Assembly (NCBI GenBank): GCA_028275425.1
Contig: JAPWUT010000027.1
Coordinates: 1-12,498, forward strand
Direction: 5' to 3'
Origin: Anaerolineae bacterium
GTDB lineage: Bacteria > Chloroflexota > Anaerolineae > SpSt-600
DNA length: 12,498 bases
The notes under the pieces were generated by a model. That model ran no database searches. It saw nothing but the letters and a program-made list of their open reading frames with translations, and had not been told where the DNA came from. Below are positions 1 through 4,875 of this stretch, one piece after another; positions within the stretch are counted from its first letter, which is position 1; each line of letters begins with the position of its first letter. The translations under genes and the position numbers were made by a program.

Positions 1-100
1 CATTGCTTCTGGAAAAGTTCAAAAGCCGCAGGCAAGCAGGCTAAATTAGCGGCATTCTTGTCAAGGTGCGGTCTAAGCCTCCCTTCATCAAACTGAGGGG
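1..100. other. Left edge, no assignable gene
   Basis: This stretch lies before the repeat block. All three forward frames enter the window open and end at nearby stops (42-44, about 47-49 and 94-96), so it may hold the 3' end of an upstream gene. None of the short peptides is recognisable and nothing favours one frame. I see no promoter, RNA gene or terminator with a U-tract here. Confidence 0.3.
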
Positions 101-101
101 T

Positions 102-124
102 TCATGGGGGCGAAGCCCCCATGA
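102..124. repeat. Perfect GC-rich palindrome (10-bp stem, GAA loop)
   Basis: TCATGGGGGC and GCCCCCATGA flank the trinucleotide GAA, giving a perfect 10-bp stem. The GGGGGC-N3-GCCCCC core recurs at 254-268, 5025-5039 and 5172-5186, so it is the recurring hairpin module of this repeat family. There is no U-tract after it, so a simple intrinsic terminator is unlikely. Confidence 0.85.
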
Positions 125-250
125 CGGGAGCTTTGGGGGTGCCTCCCACAAAATCAAAAGAGGGGCCAGTGGCCCTATTTGAAACCCAGCCGCGAGTGGG
201 ACCCAAGACGCCGGCAAACACTAAACCCACGAAGGTAGGCAGATGGGGGT

Positions 251-271
251 GGAGGGGGCGCAGCCCCCTCC
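251..271. repeat. Perfect GC-rich palindrome (9-bp stem, GCA loop)
   Basis: GGAGGGGGC and GCCCCCTCC flank the loop GCA. It has the same GGGGGC/GCCCCC core as the palindrome at 102-124, but the flanking stem pairs differ and still pair with each other. This is what selection or gene conversion on secondary structure would produce. Confidence 0.85.
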
Positions 272-353
272 CAGGAGGTTTGGGGGATGTGCCCCCAAAA
301 TTTTCAAAGAAGGGGAAAGTAGCCCACTCTTACAATTTTGGCCCCTTTTAACG

Positions 354-382
354 TTGACATTTAGCCTTTAAAGAGGTAGAAT
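354..382 (+). promoter_or_regulatory. Sigma70-type promoter for tRNA-Arg
   Basis: TTGACA at 354-359 and TAGAAT at 377-382 are separated by exactly 17 nt. The tRNA 5' end (390) starts 7 nt after the -10 hexamer, so transcription would start at or just before the mature 5' end. The near-consensus hexamers and spacing make this a confident housekeeping promoter. Confidence 0.85.
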
Positions 383-389
383 TTTAAGG

Positions 390-463
390 GCCCCTGTAGC
401 TCAACTGGACAGAGCAGCGGACTTCGGATCCGCTGGTTGGGGGTTCGAGTCCCCCCAGGGGCA
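390..463 (+). tRNA. tRNA-Arg (anticodon TCG)
   Basis: A full cloverleaf can be drawn. The acceptor stem is GCCCCTG/CAGGGGC with discriminator A463. The anticodon stem GCGGA/TCCGC encloses loop CTTCGGA, so the anticodon is TCG (reads CGA, Arg). The T-arm is GGGGG-TTCGAGT-CCCCC. No CCA is encoded (ATT follows the discriminator base), so the tail must be added by nucleotidyltransferase. A strong promoter lies immediately upstream and a protein gene starts 24 nt downstream with no terminator between. Confidence 0.97.
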
Positions 464-487
464 ATTGATTAAAGCAGGAGGTTAACT

Positions 488-901
488 ATGAAAAAGTTTT
501 GGTTTCCCCTTCTCCTCATCGCTGCTCTCGGCGTACTCGTTCTGCCCGCTTACGCCTCTCAGCCTGCCTCTGCTCCCGTCTATTACAGGGTGCGCTGGGG
601 TGATACCCTTACCTCTATAGCTTGGAGGTATTGCACAAGCCCTTGGGCAATAGCCCGTTGGAACGGTATACCTGACCCTAACAAAATTTATGCCGGGCAA
701 ATCTTAGTGATTTACCCCGGATGCTACTATCCTCCCCAACCACCTTGCGTCACCGTGCACTACGTATCCTACGGCGAAACACTCCTCAGCATTGCCCGGA
801 TGTATGGGGTAAGCGTTTGGGAAATTGCCCGGCTGAACGGAATATTCAACCTCAACCTAATCTATGTAGGCCAGCGTCTACTTATCCCCTGCTGGAACTA
901 A
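488..901 (+). CDS. Secreted protein with two LysM domains
   Basis: A 137-residue protein. Residues 1-23 form a signal peptide: MKK, then a hydrophobic core, ending in an AYA signal-peptidase I site. Two LysM repeats follow, at about 32-79 and 89-134. Each has the family signature: a YRVRWGDTLTSIA or HYVSYGETLLSIA start, an IARxNGI middle and an IYxGQxL end. LysM modules bind N-acetylglucosamine polymers such as peptidoglycan, so the product is probably exported and cell-wall-associated. No catalytic domain is present; the protein is essentially signal peptide plus LysM pair. The start is fixed by the ribosome binding site AGGAGG at about 476-481. It lies 24 nt after tRNA-Arg, leaving little room for its own promoter. 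A hairpin at 912-926 follows. Confidence 0.9.
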   Translation: MKKFWFPLLLIAALGVLVLPAYASQPASAPVYYRVRWGDTLTSIAWRYCTSPWAIARWNGIPDPNKIYAGQILVIYPGCYYPPQPPCVTVHYVSYGETLLSIARMYGVSVWEIARLNGIFNLNLIYVGQRLLIPCWN

Positions 902-904
902 AAT

Positions 905-926
905 TAAAAAGCCCCCTTGCGGGGGG
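905..926 (-). terminator. Intrinsic terminator for tRNA-Pro (possibly bidirectional)
   Basis: CCCCC (912-916) and GGGGG (921-926 is a G-run) pair around a 4-nt loop. On the minus strand the hairpin is followed by CTTTTTAATTTT, a good U-tract, about 18 nt beyond the tRNA-Pro 3' end. On the plus strand it sits directly after the LysM stop and is followed by ACTATTTT, a weaker tract, so it may stop transcription both ways. Confidence 0.8.
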
Positions 927-942
927 ACTATTTTGGATACCT

Positions 943-1018
<76 letters not shown>

Positions 1019-1028
1019 TTTGGTATCT

Positions 1029-1057
1029 ATTATAAGCCAAAAGGGCCTTCTTGGCAA
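1029..1057 (-). promoter_or_regulatory. Sigma70-type promoter for tRNA-Pro
   Basis: Read on the minus strand: TTGCCA (1052-1057), a 17-nt spacer, and a perfect TATAAT (1029-1034). The tRNA 5' end at 1018 lies 10 nt downstream of the -10 box. Confidence 0.85.
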
Positions 1058-1136
1058 CTTTGACTGAGTAGGCAACTACGAAGCAGTGGCGTTCACTCCA
1101 CAGATGTTCCATGCCTACGAACCCGTAAACCCTGAG

Positions 1137-1159
1137 AGAGACCAAAGTCTCTTGACTTT
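1137..1159. promoter_or_regulatory. Overlapping inverted repeats, candidate operator
   Basis: Two perfect 6-bp inverted repeats share bases. AGAGAC-CAAA-GTCTCT spans 1137-1152 and AAAGTC-TCTT-GACTTT spans 1144-1159. The second contains the -35 hexamer of the operon promoter, a position where a dimeric repressor would block polymerase. Alternative mutually exclusive RNA hairpins are less likely, because the site is upstream of the presumed transcription start. No known regulator motif is recognised. Confidence 0.35.
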
Positions 1160-1179
1160 TAAGACCGAACCGCTAAACT
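1152..1179 (+). promoter_or_regulatory. Probable promoter of the sulfur/selenium operon
   Basis: TTGACT at 1152-1157 and TAAACT at 1174-1179 are 16 nt apart. This is the best promoter-like pair upstream of the operon. It leaves a leader of roughly 45 nt before the first start codon at 1233. The leader shows no recognisable riboswitch. Confidence 0.6.
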
Positions 1180-1232
1180 TACTCAAGGAGAGCTTGAAAG
1201 GATAGGCTAACTCCTGCTTTGAAGGAGGTTCT

Positions 1233-2399
1233 ATGTACGAGAGGCTGATTTATTTGGACAATGCCGCTGCTACCCGCATGGATGAGCGGGTCTTGGAGGC
1301 AATGAGACCATACTTCTTTGATGTCTACGCTGTCGCAACGTCTCAATTCGGCTATTCCATAGGGCTGGATGCACGTGAGGCGCTTGAAAATGCTCGCGCT
1401 CGCATCGCCGCTGCCCTCGGTGCTGAGCCTGAGGAGTTTATCTTTACCTCCGGCGATACTGAGTCCAGCAATTTGGCCATCAAAGGCGTTGCGCTGGCCC
1501 TTGGAGATAAAAAGGGACGCCATCTAATCACTACACCGATTGAGGACTTCCCAGTCCTACACTCAATGCGGACACTGGAACGGCAAGGCTTTCGGGTTAC
1601 TTACCTCCGCGTGGACGAGACCGGAAGGGTGGACTTGGACCACTTGCGAGAGTCAATCACACCGGAAACCATCTTGGTTTCCATCCAGACCGCTAATCAG
1701 GAAATAGGGACGCTTCAGGATATACGCGCAATCGGCGAAATCTGCCGGGAGAAAGGGGTGCTTTTCCACACCGATGCTACGCATGCTTTTACGCGTGTCC
1801 CAATAGATGTGCGGGAAGTCCCAGTGGACTTAATCACTGTCTCTGCGCACACAATTCACGGACCAAAGGGCATTGGTGGCCTGTACATCCGCAAGGGGAC
1901 ACCAATCAAAAAGATTATGGATGGCGGTTTCCAAGAGTTTGACTTGCGCCCCGGCTTGGAAAATATACCCGGCGCGGTAGGGTTCGCAAAAGCTGTTGAA
2001 TTGGTCACGCCAGAAGAGACGGCTCGCTTGCAGAGGATGCGTGACCGGCTTCTGGAGCGATTGCTCAACGAAATTCCTCACACCCGATTGAACGGCCATC
2101 CCATCTACCGCTTACCACATAACGCCAATGTCTCTTTCCGATTTGTGGAGGGGGAATCGCTGCTTTTGCACCTGGACATGCGTGGTATCGCCGTCAGCAC
2201 GGGGTCGGCCTGTTTCAGCCGTTCCCTGGAGGCCAGCCACGTAATCCTGGGCATTGGCGGTGACCACGAACGTGCCCACGGCTCAATCCGCTTCACTTTC
2301 GGTCGCTACAACAAGGAAGAGGAGGTAGGTGTAGTCGTGGAGGCAGTAAAGGAGATTGTCCATGAATTGCGGCGCATTAGCCCATTGGGCAAAGAGTAA
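1233..2399 (+). CDS. NifS/IscS-family protein lacking the PLP lysine
   Basis: 388 residues, the usual IscS/NifS length, with the fold-type I aminotransferase pattern of cysteine desulfurases: YLDNAAAT near the N-terminus, SGDTESSN, TANQEIGTLQ, FHTDATHA, GPKGIGGLY, STGSACFS and SIRFTFGR. Cysteine desulfurases take sulfur from L-cysteine through PLP and carry it as persulfide on a loop cysteine. That cysteine (C327), the substrate-binding arginine (R353) and the PLP contacts N155, D181, S204 and H206 are present. However, the Schiff-base lysine of the SAHK motif is T207 (codon ACA), the PLP-stacking histidine is D105, and the usual DATQ glutamine is H184. Three PLP-site changes in an otherwise intact frame suggest an altered or absent desulfurase activity, not decay. 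I recall an Archaeoglobus fulgidus IscS with a non-lysine residue at the same site. The start is set by GAAGGAGG about 6 nt upstream. It is the first gene of the operon, next to its expected IscU partner. Confidence 0.9.
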   Translation: MYERLIYLDNAAATRMDERVLEAMRPYFFDVYAVATSQFGYSIGLDAREALENARARIAAALGAEPEEFIFTSGDTESSNLAIKGVALALGDKKGRHLITTPIEDFPVLHSMRTLERQGFRVTYLRVDETGRVDLDHLRESITPETILVSIQTANQEIGTLQDIRAIGEICREKGVLFHTDATHAFTRVPIDVREVPVDLITVSAHTIHGPKGIGGLYIRKGTPIKKIMDGGFQEFDLRPGLENIPGAVGFAKAVELVTPEETARLQRMRDRLLERLLNEIPHTRLNGHPIYRLPHNANVSFRFVEGESLLLHLDMRGIAVSTGSACFSRSLEASHVILGIGGDHERAHGSIRFTFGRYNKEEEVGVVVEAVKEIVHELRRISPLGKE

Positions 2400-2423
2400 A
2401 AACTTTTGGAAAGGAGGTAAAAT

Positions 2424-3059
2424 ATGCCGTTGCCTTACAGCGAGATTGTAATGGAACATTTCCGCAACCCACGTAACGTGGGGCGGATTGAAGATGCCGA
2501 TGCCAAAGCGGTTGAAGGAAGCCCAGCCTGCGGCGACATGGTCGCCGTCTACCTGAAAGTGGACCCTGAAACCCACGTCATTACCGACATCAAGTTTGAG
2601 TCCTACGGTTGCGCATCAAACATAGCCACCGGCTCCATCATAACCGAGCTGGCGAAGGGGAAAACATTGGAAGAAGCGAAGAAAATCACTTGGAAGCAGG
2701 CTTCCGATGCCTTAGGTGGTCTTCCACCCCTTAAAGTCCACTGCTCCGTTTTGGCGGTGGATGCTTTGCGGGCAGCGATTGAGAATTACGAGGAAAGACA
2801 TGGCCTGGTTAAAGAGCGTGAGCCAACTACGGTTGAATTCGTCCGTAAACGCCTTAAGCACGTGATGAACCCGCTTGTCGGATTGGACATAATTCGCACC
2901 AAACTGGTCAAAGAAATTGAGGTTAAGGATGGTGTAGTGCGGGTAGTGCTGGATATCCCGCCCGATCACCAATTTGCCTCTGTGATGAAGGAGGACATTG
3001 AGGAAAAATTGGGCCACCGTTGGGATGTGAAACAAGTTATTGTAGAATTTGCAGGATGA
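2424..3059 (+). CDS. IscU-type Fe-S scaffold fused to MIP18/DUF59-like domain
   Basis: 211 residues in two parts. Residues 1-127 are an IscU scaffold domain, on which [2Fe-2S] clusters are built from sulfur delivered by a NifS/IscS partner. The ligand set is complete: C36 and D38 in PACGDM, C63 in YGCASN, and H106-C107 in VHCSV. There is no LPPVK chaperone motif; PPLKVHC occupies that region. Residues about 136-211 resemble the MIP18/DUF59 (PaaD/SufT-like) family of Fe-S targeting proteins: a VxxVxxPLVGLDII start, an EIEVKDGVVRVVL hairpin and a MKEDIEEKL helix. The usual DPE is NPL, and the cysteine of the TxxGCP loop is absent (PPDHQF instead), so cluster chemistry in this half is doubtful. 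It lies 24 nt after the NifS-like gene, with AAAGGAGG upstream. A NifU C-terminal (Nfu) domain was considered, but its CxxC motif is absent. Confidence 0.85.
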   Translation: MPLPYSEIVMEHFRNPRNVGRIEDADAKAVEGSPACGDMVAVYLKVDPETHVITDIKFESYGCASNIATGSIITELAKGKTLEEAKKITWKQASDALGGLPPLKVHCSVLAVDALRAAIENYEERHGLVKEREPTTVEFVRKRLKHVMNPLVGLDIIRTKLVKEIEVKDGVVRVVLDIPPDHQFASVMKEDIEEKLGHRWDVKQVIVEFAG

Positions 3060-3068
3060 GGAGGAGCC

Positions 3069-3290
3069 ATGGCCGAGATTTTAGTGGATTGCCGAGGGGA
3101 AACTTGCCCAGTGCCATTGGTGGAGACCCGCAAAGTCATCCGCCAAGCCAAGCCAGGCGATATAATTGTCGTGGTCGGTACTCACCCCGCTTCGCGAGAG
3201 GAGATACCGATGGCGGCGCGGGCTCTGGGGCTGGAAGTTCTGAGCATAGAAGGGACGGAAAATAACTGGACCATCCGAATACGCCGCTAA
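3069..3290 (+). CDS. tusA: TusA/SirA-family sulfur carrier
   Basis: 73 residues, the normal size of a TusA-like protein. The signature is the N-terminal VDCRGETCPVPL, with the conserved CPxP motif whose cysteine (C13) carries a persulfide. The rest predicts the small two-layer alpha/beta fold, including the PGDIIVVVGTHP strand. Family members accept sulfur from cysteine desulfurases (2-thiouridine pathway) or pass sulfane sulfur with DsrE proteins in dissimilatory sulfur metabolism. YedF-type members are linked to selenium. Its place 9 nt after iscU and 9 nt before a selenoprotein-like glutaredoxin fits either use. The start ATG has GAGGAG immediately upstream. The symbol reflects family, not proven function. 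Confidence 0.9.
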   Translation: MAEILVDCRGETCPVPLVETRKVIRQAKPGDIIVVVGTHPASREEIPMAARALGLEVLSIEGTENNWTIRIRR

Positions 3291-3299
3291 GGAGGGCTT

Positions 3300-3566
3300 A
3301 TGGTCATAGTCTACACACAGAAAGGCTGACTCTTCTGTGACCGGGTGAAAGGGTTCCTTTCCGAAAACGGCATTTCATTTGTAGAACGAGATGTTGCGGA
3401 GGACCCAGCAGCCTTGCGGGAGTTGGAGGAGCTTGGGATAATGACCACCCCTGTGGTGCGGATTGGAGAAGAAGTTGTGGTTGGATTTGACCGAGCTCGC
3501 CTGGCCGCACTGTTGGGGATTGGCACTTCCCAAGCACCCTCTGAGCCTCCTTGCTGCTGCGGATAA
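3300..3566 (+). CDS. Glutaredoxin-like selenoprotein (UxxC, in-frame TGA read as Sec)
   Basis: Read through the TGA at 3327-3329, this is an 88-residue glutaredoxin: MVIVYTQKG-U-LFCDRV. The TGA falls exactly where the catalytic N-terminal cysteine of a CxxC redox motif belongs, giving U10-L-F-C13. The rest is intact: cis-Pro in MTTPVV, and EEVVVGFDRARL at the substrate-binding end. The ATG at 3300 has GGAGGG just upstream, directly after the tusA stop. A translation starting after the TGA (GTG 3345) would lack the first beta strand and active site and has no comparable ribosome binding site. A candidate SECIS hairpin lies 21 nt after the TGA. TGA is a genuine stop elsewhere in the window (for example dnaE), so general recoding is unlikely. 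A C-terminal tail PPCCCG adds three cysteines. The alternatives are a single-base error or a recent nonsense mutation (TGC or TGT to TGA). Confidence 0.8.
3327..3329 (+). promoter_or_regulatory. In-frame TGA, presumed selenocysteine codon
   Basis: Codon 10 of the glutaredoxin-like gene. It occupies the first position of the C-x-x-C redox motif (TGA-CTC-TTC-TGT), where Sec-for-Cys exchange is typical of selenoproteins. Both sides of the codon encode conserved glutaredoxin sequence. Confidence 0.8.
3341..3370 (+). promoter_or_regulatory. Candidate bacterial SECIS element
   Basis: GAAAGG (3347-3352) and CCTTTC (3356-3361) form a perfect 6-bp stem around GTT. Opened by two pairs, it gives a GGGUUCC apical loop, G-rich at its start as SelB-binding loops usually are. 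A lower helix CCG (3341-3343)/CGG (3368-3370) can stack below an internal loop. The apical loop begins 21 nt after the TGA, within the roughly 16-37 nt known for bacterial SECIS elements. It lies inside the coding region, as expected in bacteria. Folding was done by eye. Confidence 0.55.
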
Positions 3567-3585
3567 AATTTAGGGAGGAGGTACT

Positions 3586-4023
3586 ATGAACATGGAAAAG
3601 CAGCAACCCGAACGGCTTACTATCGTTTTGCACAGTGGCGACATGGACAAAGTATACAGCGCGCTGATTATCGGCTCTGGTGCATTGGCAATGGGTATGG
3701 AAGCTTCCATCTTCTTCACTTTCTGGGGGCTACAGCGGCTTAAGAAGAACGGCCTGGAAAAAGGTCCTCTATCCAAAATGAACTTCTTGGGCTTGGGCAA
3801 GTGGATGGTCAAGCGGCGGATGAAGAAAGCCAATGTTGCCACTTTGGAGAGGTTGATGCGGGATTTCAAGGAGCTTGGTGGCAAGGTCATTGCTTGCGAG
3901 ATGACTATGGAGATAATGGGCATCCGCCGGGAGGACCTTAGGGAAGACTGGATTGATGCCTACGGGGCTGTTGGCACTTTCATCCAAGAAGCCCGCGGCT
4001 CTCAAATCACTCTGTTCATTTGA
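3586..4023 (+). CDS. DsrE2-like (DsrE/DsrF superfamily) sulfur-transfer protein
   Basis: 145 residues matching the DsrE2-type branch of the DsrE/F family, often annotated as a peroxiredoxin-family protein. Landmarks are the TIVLHSGDMDKVYSALIIG start (first beta strand and glycine-rich loop), ASIFFTFWGL (second strand), and C104 in IACEMTMEIMGI, the single conserved cysteine that would carry persulfide. It ends in VTLFI-like ITLFI. The middle (residues about 53-85) is basic and Met-rich. DsrE2 proteins are usually encoded with TusA and exchange sulfane sulfur with it; here TusA is two genes upstream. The ATG at 3586 follows GGGAGGAGG; two stops (TGA TGA) end it. Membrane association has been proposed for some relatives, but I see no clear transmembrane helix. 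Confidence 0.8.
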   Translation: MNMEKQQPERLTIVLHSGDMDKVYSALIIGSGALAMGMEASIFFTFWGLQRLKKNGLEKGPLSKMNFLGLGKWMVKRRMKKANVATLERLMRDFKELGGKVIACEMTMEIMGIRREDLREDWIDAYGAVGTFIQEARGSQITLFI

Positions 4024-4037
4024 TGAAGGAGGGTAAA

Positions 4038-4325
4038 ATGCAGGCGAGAGAGCATGTGCCCGGTTCTCGCAATAAGCATCGCGTTCTCTTTTATGGGCTA
4101 TCAACCTGCATTTGGTGCAAGCGAACTCGCCAATTCTTAGAGGAGAACGATGTAGCCTTTGACGTCATCTACGTGGACCTATTGGAGGGCACGGAACGCG
4201 ATGCAGCTATAGAAGAAGTGCGCCGTTGGAATCCGGCCACTTCTTTCCCCACTTTAATCATAGACAATGAACGCAGCATTATCGGCTACCGGCCGAGGGA
4301 AATGAAGGAGGCTTTAGAGCTATGA
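4038..4325 (+). CDS. Glutaredoxin-like protein (CxxC)
   Basis: 95 residues with a glutaredoxin/NrdH-type thioredoxin fold: VLFYGLSTCIWCKRTRQFL gives the first strand and the C24-x-x-C27 dithiol, followed by FDVIYVDLLEG, a cis-Pro at SFPTLII and GYRPREM. It would reduce disulfides, persulfides or the oxidised form of partner thiols. The start at 4038 is preferred to the upstream in-frame TTG (4020) or ATG (4023), because AAGGAGGG lies 5 nt before 4038 and overlaps those alternatives. Its stop overlaps the start of the FTR gene by 4 nt (ATGA), so translational coupling and shared function are likely. It is the ordinary-cysteine counterpart of the Sec protein two genes upstream. Confidence 0.88.
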   Translation: MQAREHVPGSRNKHRVLFYGLSTCIWCKRTRQFLEENDVAFDVIYVDLLEGTERDAAIEEVRRWNPATSFPTLIIDNERSIIGYRPREMKEALEL

Positions 4326-4822
4326 GCGAAATACCGCGGGAGAAGGTAGAAGCTTTGTACCAGAAACTTTACGAAGAAGCCGAAGCTTCAGGCTACCATC
4401 TCAATCCTGACCGCGAGTTCACCTTAGCACTTGTAGAGAGCCTGCTCATCAATGAGGCTCGTTACGGCTACCGGGCTTGTCCTTGCCGTCTGGCTACCGG
4501 CGATAAGGAGAAGGATTTGGATATCATTTGCCCTTGCGATTACCGGGATGCCGACTTGTTGGAATGGGGTTCTTGCTACTGTGGCCTTTACGTCTCTGAG
4601 GAGGTATTGCGAGGGGAGCGACCCTTGCAGTCCATTCCCGAGCGTCGTCCGCCTGAAGGTCAGAGACCTCAAGAGCGCAAACCCCGTTCCCCTACTCTTA
4701 CCGAACTTCCCCTCCCTGTTTGGCGGTGCCGGGTTTGTGGTTATCTCTGTGCCCGGGAGCAGCCGCCTGCAGTTTGCCCGATTTGCAAGGCTAAGCAAGA
4801 GCGGTTTGAAAGGTTCTTGTAG
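4322..4822 (+). CDS. Ferredoxin:thioredoxin reductase catalytic chain fused to rubredoxin
   Basis: 166 residues in two domains. Residues about 7-97 match the FTR catalytic (beta) subunit. Six cysteines occur in three CxC pairs: C53-P-C55, C70-P-C72 and C85-Y-C87, with the typical RACPCR, IICPCDYRD and CYCGLYVS contexts. In this family four of them bind a [4Fe-4S] cluster and two form the redox disulfide that receives one-electron transfers from ferredoxin and reduces thioredoxin-like proteins. A Pro/Arg-rich linker (about 98-130) joins a C-terminal rubredoxin-type domain with C136-x-x-C139-GY and C152-P-x-C155, a one-iron site. The rubredoxin could pass electrons straight to the FTR cluster. 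The partner is probably the glutaredoxin encoded just upstream, with which it overlaps by 4 nt. It is the last gene of the operon; no variable-chain (FtrA) gene is visible. Confidence 0.92.
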   Translation: MSEIPREKVEALYQKLYEEAEASGYHLNPDREFTLALVESLLINEARYGYRACPCRLATGDKEKDLDIICPCDYRDADLLEWGSCYCGLYVSEEVLRGERPLQSIPERRPPEGQRPQERKPRSPTLTELPLPVWRCRVCGYLCAREQPPAVCPICKAKQERFERFL

Positions 4823-4839
4823 CCTGCGTACGGGTGGGT

Positions 4840-4856
4840 GCTGGGATTTCCCCAGC
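4840..4856 (+). terminator. Hairpin after the operon, possible terminator
   Basis: GCTGGG (4840-4845) and CCCAGC (4851-4856) pair around ATTTC, 18 nt after the FTR stop. No U-tract follows, so it may only protect the mRNA 3' end, or may belong to the repeat block that starts here. Confidence 0.3.
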
Positions 4857-4875
4857 CTCGTGGGCTTTGGGTTTG

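Larger units (their letters stand above)
101..340 (+). repeat. GC-rich intergenic repeat block, upstream copy
   Basis: A gene-free, low-complexity block of G-runs and C-runs with two long hairpins (102-124 and 251-271) around a diverged box at about 191-240. The reverse complement of that box matches boxes at 4910-4960 and 5055-5104 closely; shared words include the GCCGGCGT core and GGGTCCCACTCG. The orientation is inverted relative to the downstream block. The block is open in several frames only because it is C/G-rich, so an ORF over 121-351 is not credible as a gene. Confidence 0.8.

Noticed and set aside
121..351. Open frame of 76 codons in the upstream repeat block
   Set aside because: It lies wholly in GC-rich palindromic repeat; its peptide resembles translations of the inverted repeat copies at 4920-5276 and has no family features or ribosome binding site.
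1060..1232. Riboswitch or T-box in the leader of the sulfur operon
   Set aside because: Only short inverted repeats are visible (for example GTAGGCA at 1068-1074 with TGCCTAC at 1112-1118); no known riboswitch core or antiterminator sequence is recognisable, and most of it lies upstream of the presumed start site.
2829..3059. C-terminal half of the IscU fusion as a NifU C-terminal (Nfu) domain
   Set aside because: The defining CxxC of Nfu is absent, and the strand-helix pattern fits DUF59/MIP18 better.
3327..3329. TGA as tryptophan (genetic code 4 or 25 type recoding)
   Set aside because: Other genes here end in TGA at their natural length (IscU fusion, dnaE), and the position calls for Cys/Sec, not Trp or Gly.
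3345..3566. A shorter glutaredoxin-like gene starting after the TGA
   Set aside because: It would lack the first beta strand and the redox motif and has no proper ribosome binding site, whereas the ATG at 3300 does. Selenocysteine read-through explains the whole region better.
4020..4037. TTG (4020) or ATG (4023) as start of the second glutaredoxin
   Set aside because: Both lie in or before the AAGGAGGG ribosome binding site that correctly spaces the ATG at 4038.
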